From positions 164,422 through 228,421 of the forward strand of contig NZ_JARBUT010000008.1 in NCBI RefSeq assembly GCF_028882275.1: 64,000 bases of DNA. Direction: 5' to 3'. Below, one piece after another: positions 18,300 to 27,019 of the stretch. Under the pieces are notes generated by a model. The model was not told the origin of the DNA and did no database searches. It saw nothing but the letters and a program-made list of their open reading frames with translations. Numbering within the stretch: the first letter of the stretch is position 1; every line of letters begins with the position of its first letter. The translations under genes were made by a program, and so were the position numbers. Origin of the DNA: Nocardiopsis sp. N85. GTDB lineage: Bacteria > Actinomycetota > Actinomycetes > Streptosporangiales > Streptosporangiaceae.

Positions 18300-21098
18300 T
18301 CAGGCCTCGTCGGTCGCCTTGGCGGTCGTGCGGGGCGTGCCGGTCTTCTTGGCCGGTGTCTTCTTGACGGTGGTCTTCTTCGCCGTCGTGGTCGTCTTCT
18401 TGGCCGGGGCCTTCTTCGCCGGCGCCTTCTTCTTGGCGGGGGCCTTGGCCCGGCGTTCGGCCAGCAGCTCGGAGGCGCGCTCGTCGGTGATGGACTCCAC
18501 CTCGTCGCCCTTGCGCAGGGAGGCGTTGACCTCCCCGTCGGTGACGTAGGGGCCGAACCGGCCGTCCTTGATCAGCATGACGGCGCCGGACACCGGGTCC
18601 TTGCCGAGTTCGCGCAGCGGCGGGGTGGCCGCCCGGCGTCCGCGCTGCTTGGGCTGCGCGAACAGCTCCTCGGCCTCCTTGAGGGTGACCGTGAACATCT
18701 GCGCCTCGTCGGCGAGGGAGCGGCTGTCGGAGCCCTTCTTGATGTAGGGGCCGAACCGGCCGTTCTGGGCGGTGACCTCCTCGCCGTCGATCTCCCCCAC
18801 CACACGCGGCAGCGACAGGAGCTTGAGCGCCTCGTCGAGGGTGACGGTGTCCAGGGTCATGGACTTGAGCAGCGAGGCGGTGCGCGGTTTGGCGGTCGCC
18901 CTGGCCTTCTTGCCCTCGACCTTCTCGGGCTCCTCGATGATCTCCGTGACGTAGGGGCCGAACCGCCCGGTCTTGGCCACGACGACGTGACCCGTCTCCG
19001 GGTCGGTGCCCAGTTCGCGGTCACCGCTGGGCTGTGCGAACAGCTCCTCGGCCTTCTCCCGGGTGAGCTCGTCGGGCGCCAGGTCCTCCGGCACGTTGAC
19101 GCGGACGCCCTCGCGGTCCAGGTAGGGGCCGTAGCGGCCGACCCGGAGCACGATGTCGGTGCCCGGCAGCGGCAGGGAGCTGACCTCCTTGGGGTCGATG
19201 TCGGCGAGTTGATCGCCGACCAGTTCCTTGAGCCCGGTCTCCCGGTCCCCCTGGGGGGTGTCACCGCCGAAGTAGAACCGGCGCAGCCACGGCAGGCTCT
19301 CGGTCTCGCCGCGGGCGATGGCGTCGAGCACGTCCTCCAGCCGAGCGGTGAACGCGTAGTCGACCAGGTTGCCGAAGTGCCGCTCCAGCAGCTGCACCAC
19401 GGCGAACGCCAGGAAGGACGGCACCAGGGCGGTGCCCTTCTTGAACACGTACCCGCGATCGAGGATGGTGCCGATGATCGAGGCGTAGGTGGAGGGGCGC
19501 CCGATCTCCCGCTCCTCCAGCTCCTTGACCAGGCTGGCCTCGGTGTAGCGGGCGGGCGGGCGGGTGCTGTGCCCCTCGGCGGCCAGGTCCAGGGCGGTGA
19601 GCGGGTCGCCCTCGGCGACCGGGGGCAGCCGGCGCTCGCGGTCGTCGAGGTCGGCGGCGGGGTCGTCGGAGCCCTCCACATAGGCCTTGAGGAAGCCGTG
19701 GAAGGTGATGATCTTGCCGGTCGCGCTGAACTCCGCGATCTCACCGGACGAGGAGGCGCCCTGCACCTTGACGGTGACGGACTCTCCGACGGCGTCCTTC
19801 ATCTGGGAGGCGACGGTGCGCTTCCAGATCAGCTCGTACAGCCGGTGCTCGGGGCCGCTCAGTCCGGCCTGGGAGGGCGTGCGGAACTCGTCGCCGGCCG
19901 GGCGGATGGCCTCGTGCGCCTCCTGGGCGTTCTTGACCTTCTTGGCGTAGACGCGGGGCTTCTCCGGCAGGTAGTCGGCACCGTACAGGCGCTGGACCTG
20001 GGACCGGGCGGCGCGCACCGCGCTGTCCGACAGCGTGGTGCTGTCGGTGCGCATGTAGGTGATGAAGCCGTTCTCGTAGAGCCGCTGGGCGACCTGCATG
20101 GTCTGCTTGGCCGACAGACCGAGCTTGCGCGAGGCCTCCTGTTGGAGGGTGGTGGTGCGGAAGGGCGCGTACGGCGAACGGCGGTAGGGCTTGCGCTCCA
20201 CCGAGGTCACGCCGAAGGACGCGCCGGACAGCCGGTCGGCCAGCCCCCGCGCGGCCGCCTCGTCGAGCTGGCGGACGGTGCGGTCGGGGCGGACCGTGCC
20301 CTGGGGGGTGAAGTCGCGGCCCACGGCGGTGCGGACGCCGTCCACCGAGATCAGGGTGGCCGGGAAGTCGGTGGGGTCCCCGGCGGGGACGCCCGCGCCG
20401 GAGGCGTCGAAGACGGCCTTGAGGTCCCAGTACTCGGCGGGGGTGAACGCCATCCGCTCGCGTTCGCGCTCGACCACCAGGCGGGTGGCCACGGACTGCA
20501 CCCGGCCCGCGGAGAGCCTGGGCATGACCTTCTTCCACAGCACGGGGGAGACCTCGTAGCCGTAGAGGCGGTCCAGGATGCGCCGGGTCTCCTGGGCGTT
20601 GACCAGACGGGTGTTGAGGTCGCGCGTGTTGCCGGCGGCGTGCTGGATGGCCTCCTTGGTGATCTCGTTGAACACCATGCGGCGCACCGGGATCTTGGGC
20701 TTGAGTTCCTCCATCAGGTGCCAGGCGATCGCCTCTCCCTCGCGGTCCTCATCGGTGGCGAGGAGGAGTTCGTCGGCCTCGGCCATCAACTCCTTGAGCT
20801 TGCGCACGTGGGACTTCTTGTCGGCGTTGACGACGTAGAGGGGCTCGAAGTCCCCGTCGACGTCCACGCCCAGACGTGCCCAGGGCTGTCCCTTGTACTT
20901 GGCAGGGATCTCGGCGGCCTTGGTGGGCAGGTCGCGAATGTGCCCGATGCTGGACTCCACGACATAACCGCGGCCCAGATAGCCCGCGATGGTCTTCGCC
21001 TTGGCGGGCGACTCGACGATGACGAGAGCGGTCCCCGAGCCCTGTCGTCCGTTGTCCTGCGAGCCGTTCTTGCCGGCGCTGCCCTTGGTGGGTGGCAC
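18300..21098 (-). CDS. topA: DNA topoisomerase I
   Basis: It is a type IA enzyme that relaxes negative supercoils. The 932-residue protein has the Toprim motif ALVIVESPAKAKTIAGYLG, ATDEDREGEAIAWHL with acidic metal ligands, and the active tyrosine in FITYMRTDSTTLS near residue 345. The C-terminal half contains repeated GRFGPYV modules without zinc cysteines. It ends in a lysine/alanine-rich tail (KKAPAKK repeats), typical of actinobacterial TopA and important for DNA binding and processivity in relatives. It lies upstream of tmk-holB. Confidence 0.97.
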   Translation of the reverse strand: MPPTKGSAGKNGSQDNGRQGSGTALVIVESPAKAKTIAGYLGRGYVVESSIGHIRDLPTKAAEIPAKYKGQPWARLGVDVDGDFEPLYVVNADKKSHVRKLKELMAEADELLLATDEDREGEAIAWHLMEELKPKIPVRRMVFNEITKEAIQHAAGNTRDLNTRLVNAQETRRILDRLYGYEVSPVLWKKVMPRLSAGRVQSVATRLVVERERERMAFTPAEYWDLKAVFDASGAGVPAGDPTDFPATLISVDGVRTAVGRDFTPQGTVRPDRTVRQLDEAAARGLADRLSGASFGVTSVERKPYRRSPYAPFRTTTLQQEASRKLGLSAKQTMQVAQRLYENGFITYMRTDSTTLSDSAVRAARSQVQRLYGADYLPEKPRVYAKKVKNAQEAHEAIRPAGDEFRTPSQAGLSGPEHRLYELIWKRTVASQMKDAVGESVTVKVQGASSSGEIAEFSATGKIITFHGFLKAYVEGSDDPAADLDDRERRLPPVAEGDPLTALDLAAEGHSTRPPARYTEASLVKELEEREIGRPSTYASIIGTILDRGYVFKKGTALVPSFLAFAVVQLLERHFGNLVDYAFTARLEDVLDAIARGETESLPWLRRFYFGGDTPQGDRETGLKELVGDQLADIDPKEVSSLPLPGTDIVLRVGRYGPYLDREGVRVNVPEDLAPDELTREKAEELFAQPSGDRELGTDPETGHVVVAKTGRFGPYVTEIIEEPEKVEGKKARATAKPRTASLLKSMTLDTVTLDEALKLLSLPRVVGEIDGEEVTAQNGRFGPYIKKGSDSRSLADEAQMFTVTLKEAEELFAQPKQRGRRAATPPLRELGKDPVSGAVMLIKDGRFGPYVTDGEVNASLRKGDEVESITDERASELLAERRAKAPAKKKAPAKKAPAKKTTTTAKKTTVKKTPAKKTGTPRTTAKATDEA

Positions 21099-21446
21099 GT
21101 GTTCCCCTACGTCTACGTCTAGCCTCTGCGTGATCTGTCGGCCGCGGTCCCTCGGCTCCCGTGGAAACCGACGGTAACCGAAACTCCAGGCAATCCCCCG
21201 TCGGTGGGTGGGGCGGGGGCACCCGTGTGCACGGGGCCGCCACCGCGGAGAGCGGGCTCTTCACCCACCGGCAACCGCAGAATAAGCGCTCGCCGCACCG
21301 CTACCGGCCCGTAGCGCGCACAACGCGTGCCGGCCGCGCTCGTTCGAGAGCGGTCTCCGACTCCGACGATCACCCGGAACACGACCCCGAAGTGACTTCC
21401 ATCACACTTGACGAAGGCCCGGGTGCCCGTACCCCCCAGAAAGCGG

Positions 21447-21478
21447 CGAGTCCTCCCGGATATTCCCGGGAGGACTCG
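21447..21478. terminator. Perfect hairpin, terminator-like
   Basis: CGAGTCCTCCCGG and CCGGGAGGACTCG form a 13-bp stem with loop ATATTC. It lies ~265 bp past the chaplin gene's stop, so its role as that gene's terminator is uncertain. Confidence 0.5.
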
Positions 21479-21518
21479 ACTGACGCACCGAGCCGAAGGC
21501 GGACACCTCCACCCACCC

Positions 21519-21545
21519 GCAGTCCACCGCGTTCCTCACGGAACG
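21519..21545. repeat. 27-bp direct repeat, copy 1
   Basis: It is identical to 21658-21684. It contains the inverted repeat CGTTCC-TCAC-GGAACG at its right end. Confidence 0.85.
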
Positions 21546-21610
21546 GGAGTGCGGAGGCGATCCACCCCGTGCTCGGGCGACGGATGCGACACCCTGCTCG
21601 TGTCGCGACG

Positions 21611-21630
21611 GGATCCGGACGTCCGGATCC
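21611..21630. repeat. 20-bp perfect palindrome
   Basis: GGATCCGGACGTCCGGATCC reads the same on both strands. It lies between the two copies of the 27-bp repeat and could be an operator or a hairpin. Confidence 0.85.
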
Positions 21631-21657
21631 ATCCGGGTCTGTGGTGTTCGGCACCTC

Positions 21658-21684
21658 GCAGTCCACCGCGTTCCTCACGGAACG
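21658..21684. repeat. 27-bp direct repeat, copy 2
   Basis: It is identical to 21519-21545, 139 bp away start to start, with the same CGTTCC-TCAC-GGAACG hairpin. Confidence 0.85.
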
Positions 21685-21741
21685 AGGCGCCTCACCCCAC
21701 CGGCGACGGATCGGACCCGATCCACCGGTTCCCCAGGGCCG

Positions 21742-23079
21742 CTAGAGGCCCAGACCCACGGCGCCCAGGACCTGACCGACCGGGTCGACCGAGGCGGGGG
21801 CCTCCGGCAGCTCCGCCGCGTGCTCCGGAGCGTGCTCGGCGACCGCCTGCTGGGCCGTCTCGCTCACGGTGTACTCCGCGGGCAGCATCTCCGAGACCGG
21901 GATCTCGGGCAGCCGCTGGGCGGCGGGCAGCACGTCCAGGACGCCCGACTGGTGCTCGGTGGCGCTGTGGTGGACGACGGTCGCGTTGTCGCCGGTGGAG
22001 CTCGCGCCCGCCATGCCGGCGACCGCGCCGACCGCGTTGCCGGCCACGTTCACGGGGACGTCCCCGTCGAGAACGGCCTGGTTACCGCCCAGGACGGAAC
22101 CGTTGCCCGAGGTCGCGATGTCCTCGTGCGCCTCCTTGACCACCGCGCTGCTGTCGGTGGAGGCCGCGCCGGCGACGCCGCCCACGGCCCCGACGGCGTT
22201 GCCCGCGACGTTCACCGGAACGTCCAGGTGGGCCACCAGCTGGTTGCCGCCCAGGACGGAACCGTTGCCCGAGGTCGCGATCGACTGGTGCTCACGGACC
22301 GGAGCGGACTGCTGGAGGGTGCCGATGTCCACACCGGAGGTGTCCGGCAGGAGCCGCACGCTCTCCGCGGCCTCGGCGACCAGGTCGACCGGGGTGATGT
22401 CGCCCGCGGCGGAGTAGTGGTCGCGGTTGTGGTTGTGGTGGTGGTTGTGGTGGTGGTGTCCGTCCCGCACCAGGGCGTCGGCGTCCGTGGCCGCCGCACC
22501 GGCGACGCCGCCCACGGCGCCGATCGCGTTGCCCGAGATGTTCACCGGAACGTCCAGGTCACCGACGATCTGGTTGCCGCCGACGAGGGAGCCGTTGCCG
22601 GAGGTGGCGACGTCGGGGTCGTGCTTGTGGCCGTGCTTGTGGCCGTGCTTGTGGCCGTGCTTGTGGCCGCCGTGCCGCACCACCGCGTCGGAGTCGGTGC
22701 TCGAAGCTCCGGCGACGCCGCCCACGGCGCCGATCGCGTTGCCGGTGACGTTCACGGGGACGTCGCCGTCGATCACCAGCTGGTTGCCGCCCAGGACGGA
22801 ACCGTTGCCCGAGGTGGCGATCTCGTTGTGGTGGTGGTCGATGACGGCGGCGTCGCTGCCGGTGGTCGACGCGCCGGCGATACCGGCCACGGCGCCGATC
22901 GCGTTGCCGGTGACGTTGACCGGGACGTCGGCGTTGGCGACGGCCTGGTTACCACCGAGGATGGAGCCGTTGCCGCTGGTCGCGACGTCGCTGTCGGCGA
23001 AGGCCACGCCACTGCCCAGAGCGACGAAACCCGCCGCCAGCAGGACGGACTTCGCAGAGGTCCTGACCCACTTAGCCAT
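21742..23079 (-). CDS. Five-module His-rich chaplin-like secreted protein
   Basis: ATG 23079 follows AAAGGA. A signal peptide (residues 1-28, ending GVAFA) leads to five ~40-residue modules of the form ATSGNGS(I/V)LGGNQ followed by DVPVNV(T/A)GNA(I/V)GAV. This is the chaplin amyloid-like pattern. None has the two cysteines of short chaplins. Modules are joined by variable linkers; two are very His-rich, one with HKHG repeats and one with HHHHNHHH. A helical tail follows (SETAQQAVAEHAPEH). No LPxTG is seen. At 445 residues it is far longer than short chaplins. It is probably a secreted surface-layer or aerial-hypha protein; metal binding by the His linkers is inferred. Confidence 0.85.
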   Translation of the reverse strand: MAKWVRTSAKSVLLAAGFVALGSGVAFADSDVATSGNGSILGGNQAVANADVPVNVTGNAIGAVAGIAGASTTGSDAAVIDHHHNEIATSGNGSVLGGNQLVIDGDVPVNVTGNAIGAVGGVAGASSTDSDAVVRHGGHKHGHKHGHKHGHKHDPDVATSGNGSLVGGNQIVGDLDVPVNISGNAIGAVGGVAGAAATDADALVRDGHHHHNHHHNHNRDHYSAAGDITPVDLVAEAAESVRLLPDTSGVDIGTLQQSAPVREHQSIATSGNGSVLGGNQLVAHLDVPVNVAGNAVGAVGGVAGAASTDSSAVVKEAHEDIATSGNGSVLGGNQAVLDGDVPVNVAGNAVGAVAGMAGASSTGDNATVVHHSATEHQSGVLDVLPAAQRLPEIPVSEMLPAEYTVSETAQQAVAEHAPEHAAELPEAPASVDPVGQVLGAVGLGL

Positions 23080-23372
23080 GTGGGAAGTCCTTTCGAAAAG
23101 GTACTGATTGAGAAGGTGTGTGTGCTCGGTCCACAGGCCGTTCCACACCCCTGGGTGGGGTACGGGCCTTCGGCCAAGGCCGGGGATCATCCGGTCGGCC
23201 CCGCACCTGGGCGGTGCGTGTCGGCCGGTGCTTGAGGGCTGCGCCGCGTTGCCGTCCACCGGCTGCGGACGGACGCGCGCGCCCCGTCGGTCAGCTCCGC
23301 CCTGGTGGGGCGGTGGCTGACGTGAACCCCGCGCACATGGCCTCGGCCGGTGCTACGGGACTCGCGTCAACC

Positions 23373-23396
23373 CCCGGGCCGTGGAAACGGCCCGGG
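23373..23396 (-). terminator. Terminator downstream of the anchored chaplin gene
   Basis: CCCGGGCCG pairs perfectly with CGGCCCGGG around TGGAAA, 11 bp past the stop at 23408 on the minus strand. Confidence 0.75.
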
Positions 23397-23407
23397 AAGC
23401 CGTGGGA

Positions 23408-24034
23408 TCAGGCTCGGGATCGTCGACGACCGGCCAGGACCAGACCGGTCCCGGCGACGGCCACGGCGATCGCGGCGATGATCAGAGCGGGCAGACCGGA
23501 CCCCCCGGTCAGGGGGAGCTCGGTGCCCTGGGACGGGCCGGGCTCGGAGGGCTCGCGCGAGGTGCTGGAGTCGGTCGGCGGCCCGGAAGGGCTCTCGCTC
23601 TCCTCCGGCTCCTCGGAGGGGCCTTCGGACGGTCCCTCGGAGCGGCTTTCGGACGGTCCCTCCGACGGTCCCTCGGAGGGGCCTTCGGACGGTCCCTCGG
23701 AGGGGCCCTCCGACGGGCCCTCGGACGGTCCCTCCGACGGTTCCGGCGCGTAGCCGGGCAGGGGCGGCGGGTGCCCCTCCCCGCCCCTGCTCCCGCCCCT
23801 GTCCTGGGTCGAGGCGTCGCCGTCGGCGCACTGGGCGCCGGCGACGCCCAGGAGCGCGAGCGAGTTGCCGCACAGGTTGACGGGGGCGTCGACGTCGGCG
23901 TGGATCTGGTTCCCGCCGCCGATGGAGCCGTTACCGCTGGTGCCGGTGTCGGCCCAGGAGAATCCGGCCGGGGCGAGTGCGAGGAGTCCGGCGGCGGTCA
24001 GAGCCGCGATCCTGGCGTGGGTTCGATGGGTCAT
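23408..24034 (-). CDS. Sortase-anchored chaplin with PSEG repeats
   Basis: The 208-residue protein has a signal peptide (1-29). One chaplin module follows (TSGNGSIGGGNQ, VDAPVNLCGNSLALLG, AGAQC), here with the two cysteines that form the chaplin disulfide. Next is a ~60-residue stalk of roughly eleven PSEG-type repeats. The C-terminus is LPLTGG, a hydrophobic helix and RRRSRA, a standard sortase signal. It is therefore covalently attached to peptidoglycan and shows its chaplin domain on a flexible acidic stalk, like the long chaplins ChpA-C of Streptomyces but with one module. It is co-directional with its chaplin-like neighbour. Confidence 0.9.
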   Translation of the reverse strand: MTHRTHARIAALTAAGLLALAPAGFSWADTGTSGNGSIGGGNQIHADVDAPVNLCGNSLALLGVAGAQCADGDASTQDRGGSRGGEGHPPPLPGYAPEPSEGPSEGPSEGPSEGPSEGPSEGPSEGPSESRSEGPSEGPSEEPEESESPSGPPTDSSTSREPSEPGPSQGTELPLTGGSGLPALIIAAIAVAVAGTGLVLAGRRRSRA

Positions 24035-24188
24035 CGCGTGTCCTTGTCAGCGAGAGGTCGTGATTGCTGCGTGGACCGCGGTCGTCCGACTCCGGAGAAG
24101 GGACCCGTTCGGGGGCACGCCTTCGAGAAGTCAGCGGGTTGGGAGGGCGCGTGGGCGCACCGGACCGACCGCGGTGGTGAAGGCGCGG

Positions 24189-25181
24189 CTAGTCGGGGGA
24201 GAAGGTGGGGTCGTCGGCGGCATCGCGCACGACGAGAGTGGGGTCGCCGGGAAGGGCGACCCGCTGGGCCCGGGGGGCCATGTGAGCGGCCCGAGCCATC
24301 AGGAACCCGGCCGCGCCGGGCGCGGGGAACGACGGGGCGGACGCACCGGTGGCGTCCCCGCCGCTCGGACCGTGGGAGCCGCCCGCGATGAGGCGGATGC
24401 GCTCACCCCGGTCGTCGTCGGCGACGGGAGCGTCCGTGTCCTCGGCGGTGCCGGGGGACGGGCTCCGGAAGTCGCCCGCGGCGAAGAGCCGGTCGAAGCC
24501 GGGCGCGGTGCGCCTGGAGGGTTCGACGGCGTCCGTGGCGGACCCGACCGCACGGTCCACCGCGGACCTGGCCACGGCGGCGGGGGTGTCGGGTCCACCG
24601 GTCAGGGGGATTTCGACGGGCATGGTGTTCACGCCGTCGAGTGCCCCCAGGCTCCCGGTGGATTCGGCCAGGCCGGTGGTCACGGTGCCGACCAGGTCAC
24701 CGTCGCGCAGCGCGCCGTCGGCGGAGCCGACCACGTCGTGGCCGGTGGTGGCGACGGATTCGACCAGACGGCCGGCGTTGTGCGCGGTGCCGTCGACGGC
24801 CCGCGCGGTGTCCTCGACGACCCGGACCGCGGAGGAGCCCTCCAGGGTCCCGGTGACGCCGGTCTCCTCCAGGGCCGTGGCGGGAAGCGCCGCGGCCTGG
24901 GGAACGATGGTGCCGGTCAGGGTGCCGGCGGCGGCCTTGGCCGCCTTACCGGTCGTCCCGACCTCGTCGGCCGCGGAACGGCCGGTGCTCTCGACGACGC
25001 CCTCGGAACCGAGGACCCGTTCCACGAGACGGCCGGAGTCGGTGTCACCGTGAGCGACACCCACTCCGGCCAGCCATGCCACGGCGACGATGCCGGACAG
25101 GAGCAGAAGACGGTACAGGGCACGGTCACCACGGGCAGCGCGGACGGTCGATACCGACCACTCCCGGCCCGTGAGCACCAT
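24189..25181 (-). CDS. Secreted protein of unknown function in the chaplin cluster
   Basis: ATG 25181 (MVLTGREWSVST) is preceded by GAGGGG with good spacing. A hydrophobic segment near residues 28-46 ends AHGD and acts as signal peptide or anchor. The mature part is low in aromatic residues and rich in Ala, Gly, Thr, Val and Asp, with heptad-like VESTGRSAADEV and VEDTARAVDGTAH stretches and a disordered C-terminal half. VEIPLTGGPD near residue 195 looks like a sortase motif but is internal. No family is recognised. The position argues for a cell-surface role. Confidence 0.65.
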   Translation of the reverse strand: MVLTGREWSVSTVRAARGDRALYRLLLLSGIVAVAWLAGVGVAHGDTDSGRLVERVLGSEGVVESTGRSAADEVGTTGKAAKAAAGTLTGTIVPQAAALPATALEETGVTGTLEGSSAVRVVEDTARAVDGTAHNAGRLVESVATTGHDVVGSADGALRDGDLVGTVTTGLAESTGSLGALDGVNTMPVEIPLTGGPDTPAAVARSAVDRAVGSATDAVEPSRRTAPGFDRLFAAGDFRSPSPGTAEDTDAPVADDDRGERIRLIAGGSHGPSGGDATGASAPSFPAPGAAGFLMARAAHMAPRAQRVALPGDPTLVVRDAADDPTFSPD

Positions 25182-25332
25182 CGATGCCCCTCGCTTCCCT
25201 GCTGCTGGACGGTCCCGCACGGCGGCGCCGCTCGGATCGAATGCCACGGAAGCACGGTGAAACGTGCTTGAGCCATCGCATCCCTGAACTCACAGCCACC
25301 GTAGCATCACGTTCAGTGATGACGCACGAGAA

Positions 25333-25372
25333 CGGCGGCCACTGCCGAGAACTTTCTCGGCAGTGGCCGCCG
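25333..25372. terminator. Perfect 19-bp-stem terminator hairpin
   Basis: The arms 25333-25351 and 25354-25372 are perfect reverse complements (CGGCGGCCACTGCCGAGAA on the left). It lies 27 bp past the stop of the M20 peptidase gene on the minus strand. Confidence 0.85.
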
Positions 25373-25398
25373 GGCGAATCACCGCAGGTGGGGGCGGA

Positions 25399-26721
25399 TC
25401 AGCTCATCTCGATGAACCGATCCAGGACCCGCACCCCGAATCGCAGTCCGTCGATCGGCACCCGCTCGTCCACACCGTGGAACATGCCGGCGAAGTCCAG
25501 CTCCGGGGGAAGCCGCAGGGGGGCGAAGCCGAAGTTGCGGATGCCCAACCGGGAGAAGCTCTTGGCGTCCGTTCCACCCGACAGGCAATAGGGGACGGCC
25601 TTCGCCCCGGGGTCCTCCGCCAGCAGCGCCGCCGACATCGCGTCGACCAGCCCGCCCTCGAAGGGTGTCTCCACCGCCGGCAGGTGGTGGATGAACTCCC
25701 GGCTCACCTTGGGGCCGAGCAGCCGGTCGATCCGCTCGAAGTAGTCGTCCTCGGTCCCGGGCAGGAAGCGGCCGTCCACCTGGGCGGTGGCCTCACCCGG
25801 GATGACGTTGGCCTTGTAGCCCCCGCCCAGCACCGTGGGGTTGAGCGTGTTGCGCAGCGTCGCCCCGATCATCCGGGCGATCGGCCCCAGTCGGGCGACC
25901 GTGGCGTCCAGGTCGTTCTCGTCGAAGGGGATCCCGAACTCCTCGCAGATCTCCTCCAGGAACGTTCTCACCGTGGGGGTCAGGTGCACCGGGAACTCGT
26001 GCGCGCCCAGCCGGGCGACCGCCGCCGCCAACTCGGTGACCGCGTTGTCCCGGTTGACCATCGAACCGTGCCCGGCGGTGCCGCGCGCGGTCAGCTTCAT
26101 CCAGGCGATGCCCTTCTCCGCGGTCTCGATCAGGTAGAGACGGCGGTTCTCCCTCACCGTGAACGAGAAGCCGCCGACCTCGCTGATGGCCGCGTCGCAG
26201 TCGGCGAACAGGTCCGGGTGTTCGTCCACCAGGTACTGGGCGCCCCAGGTACCGCCCGCCTCCTCATCGGCGAGGAAGGCCAGGACGATGTCGCGCGGCG
26301 GGCGCCGCCCCTCGCGCAGCCGCTGCCGCAGCATCGCCAGGACCATCGCGTTCATGTTCTTCATGTCGACGGCGCCGCGGCCCCACACGCACCCGTCGGC
26401 GATCTCACCGGCGAACGGGTGATGCGTCCAGTCCTCGGGCGCGGCGGGGACCACGTCGAGGTGCCCGTGGATCAGCAGGGGCGGACGGTCGGAGTCCACA
26501 CCCTCGATCCGCGCCACGACATTGCTGCGCCCGGGGTGCTTCTCATAGACGGTCGACTCGACCCCCACCTCGTCGAGCCTGCCCGCCACGTACTCCGCGG
26601 CCTTGCGCTCACCCGGCCCGGAGTGGTCGCCGTAGTTGGACGTGTCGAAGGCGATGAGCTCTCGACACAGGTCGACGACCTCGACCTCCGCCGTGCTCGG
26701 ACCCTCGGATTCCCGTGTCAT
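25399..26721 (-). CDS. M20 family metallopeptidase
   Basis: The 440-residue protein starts at ATG 26721, with GGGAG at 6-nt spacing. Zinc-ligand motifs of the M20 aminoacylase/ArgE/CPG2 family are visible: LIHGHLDVVPA (~80-90), WGRGAVDMKNMNAM (~110-123), FLADEEAGGTWGA (~146-158, catalytic Glu) and a late SGGTDAKSF. The family removes acyl or amino-terminal groups from peptides or N-acyl amino acids; the substrate here is unknown. It lies upstream of the tRNA-Leu island on the opposite strand. Confidence 0.9.
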   Translation of the reverse strand: MTRESEGPSTAEVEVVDLCRELIAFDTSNYGDHSGPGERKAAEYVAGRLDEVGVESTVYEKHPGRSNVVARIEGVDSDRPPLLIHGHLDVVPAAPEDWTHHPFAGEIADGCVWGRGAVDMKNMNAMVLAMLRQRLREGRRPPRDIVLAFLADEEAGGTWGAQYLVDEHPDLFADCDAAISEVGGFSFTVRENRRLYLIETAEKGIAWMKLTARGTAGHGSMVNRDNAVTELAAAVARLGAHEFPVHLTPTVRTFLEEICEEFGIPFDENDLDATVARLGPIARMIGATLRNTLNPTVLGGGYKANVIPGEATAQVDGRFLPGTEDDYFERIDRLLGPKVSREFIHHLPAVETPFEGGLVDAMSAALLAEDPGAKAVPYCLSGGTDAKSFSRLGIRNFGFAPLRLPPELDFAGMFHGVDERVPIDGLRFGVRVLDRFIEMS

Positions 26722-26864
26722 CGGACGCTCCCGTTCCACCATGGCCTCTGTGCTCGTCGCACCCGACACTGTCACGATCACCCCCGGCCCGAAAAGCGGT
26801 TCGTGGCACTCCGGACCTTTGCTATTGTTGACCTGTCCGGCGGGAGACCCGCCGAACACCACCG

Positions 26865-26949
26865 GTCCGGGTGGCGGAATAGGTAGACGCGCTAGCTTGA
26901 GGTGCTAGTGGCCGTTAAGGCTGTGGGGGTTCAAGTCCCCCCTCGGACA
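26865..26949 (+). tRNA. tRNA-Leu(GAG)
   Basis: It is an 85-nt class II tRNA. The acceptor is GTCCGGG/CTCGGAC, the anticodon stem CTAGC/GCTAG with loop TTGAGGT (anticodon GAG), followed by a variable arm and T arm GGGGG TTCAAGT CCCCC. CCA follows directly in the DNA at 26950-26952. Its 3' part from 26923 is duplicated at 36275, so it is the attachment site of the element to its right. Confidence 0.95.
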
Positions 26950-26979
26950 CCAACGAAGGCCCTGTTCGCAGGGCCTTTT
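26923..26979. repeat. attL direct repeat (57 bp)
   Basis: It begins with GTGGGGGTTCAAGTCC and covers the T arm, acceptor 3' strand, CCA and terminator of tRNA-Leu. It matches 36275-36331 at 56 of 57 positions (A at 26957 versus G at 36309). Confidence 0.9.
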
Positions 26980-26981
26980 TT
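26956..26981 (+). terminator. tRNA-Leu terminator
   Basis: AAGGCCCTG-TTCG-CAGGGCCTT is followed by a T-run. A second copy lies in the right-hand att repeat. Confidence 0.85.
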
Positions 26982-27019
26982 CATGCCCGGATCACAACGG
27001 AGGGTGCGAGCGGAGCGGA

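Larger units (their letters stand above)
21099..21741. other. 643-bp intergenic region rich in repeats
   Basis: No convincing gene is seen between topA and the chaplin-like gene. The topA promoter must lie at the left end. The right half holds a perfect 13-bp-stem hairpin (21447-21478), a 20-bp palindrome (21611-21630) and two copies of a 27-bp repeat, each with an internal inverted repeat. Confidence 0.6.

Noticed and set aside
18105..21122. A 1005-residue plus-strand frame across topA
   Set aside because: It is antisense to the complete, motif-rich topA and encodes low-complexity Gly/Leu/Val/Asp sequence.
21742..23079. Repeats considered as a CRISPR or tandem non-coding array
   Set aside because: The repetition is explained by the five chaplin modules of one secreted protein; spacing and divergence follow codons.
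24601..24700. Internal IPLTGG motif in the third surface protein read as a sortase signal
   Set aside because: It is followed by ~130 more residues, with no hydrophobic helix and basic tail directly after it.
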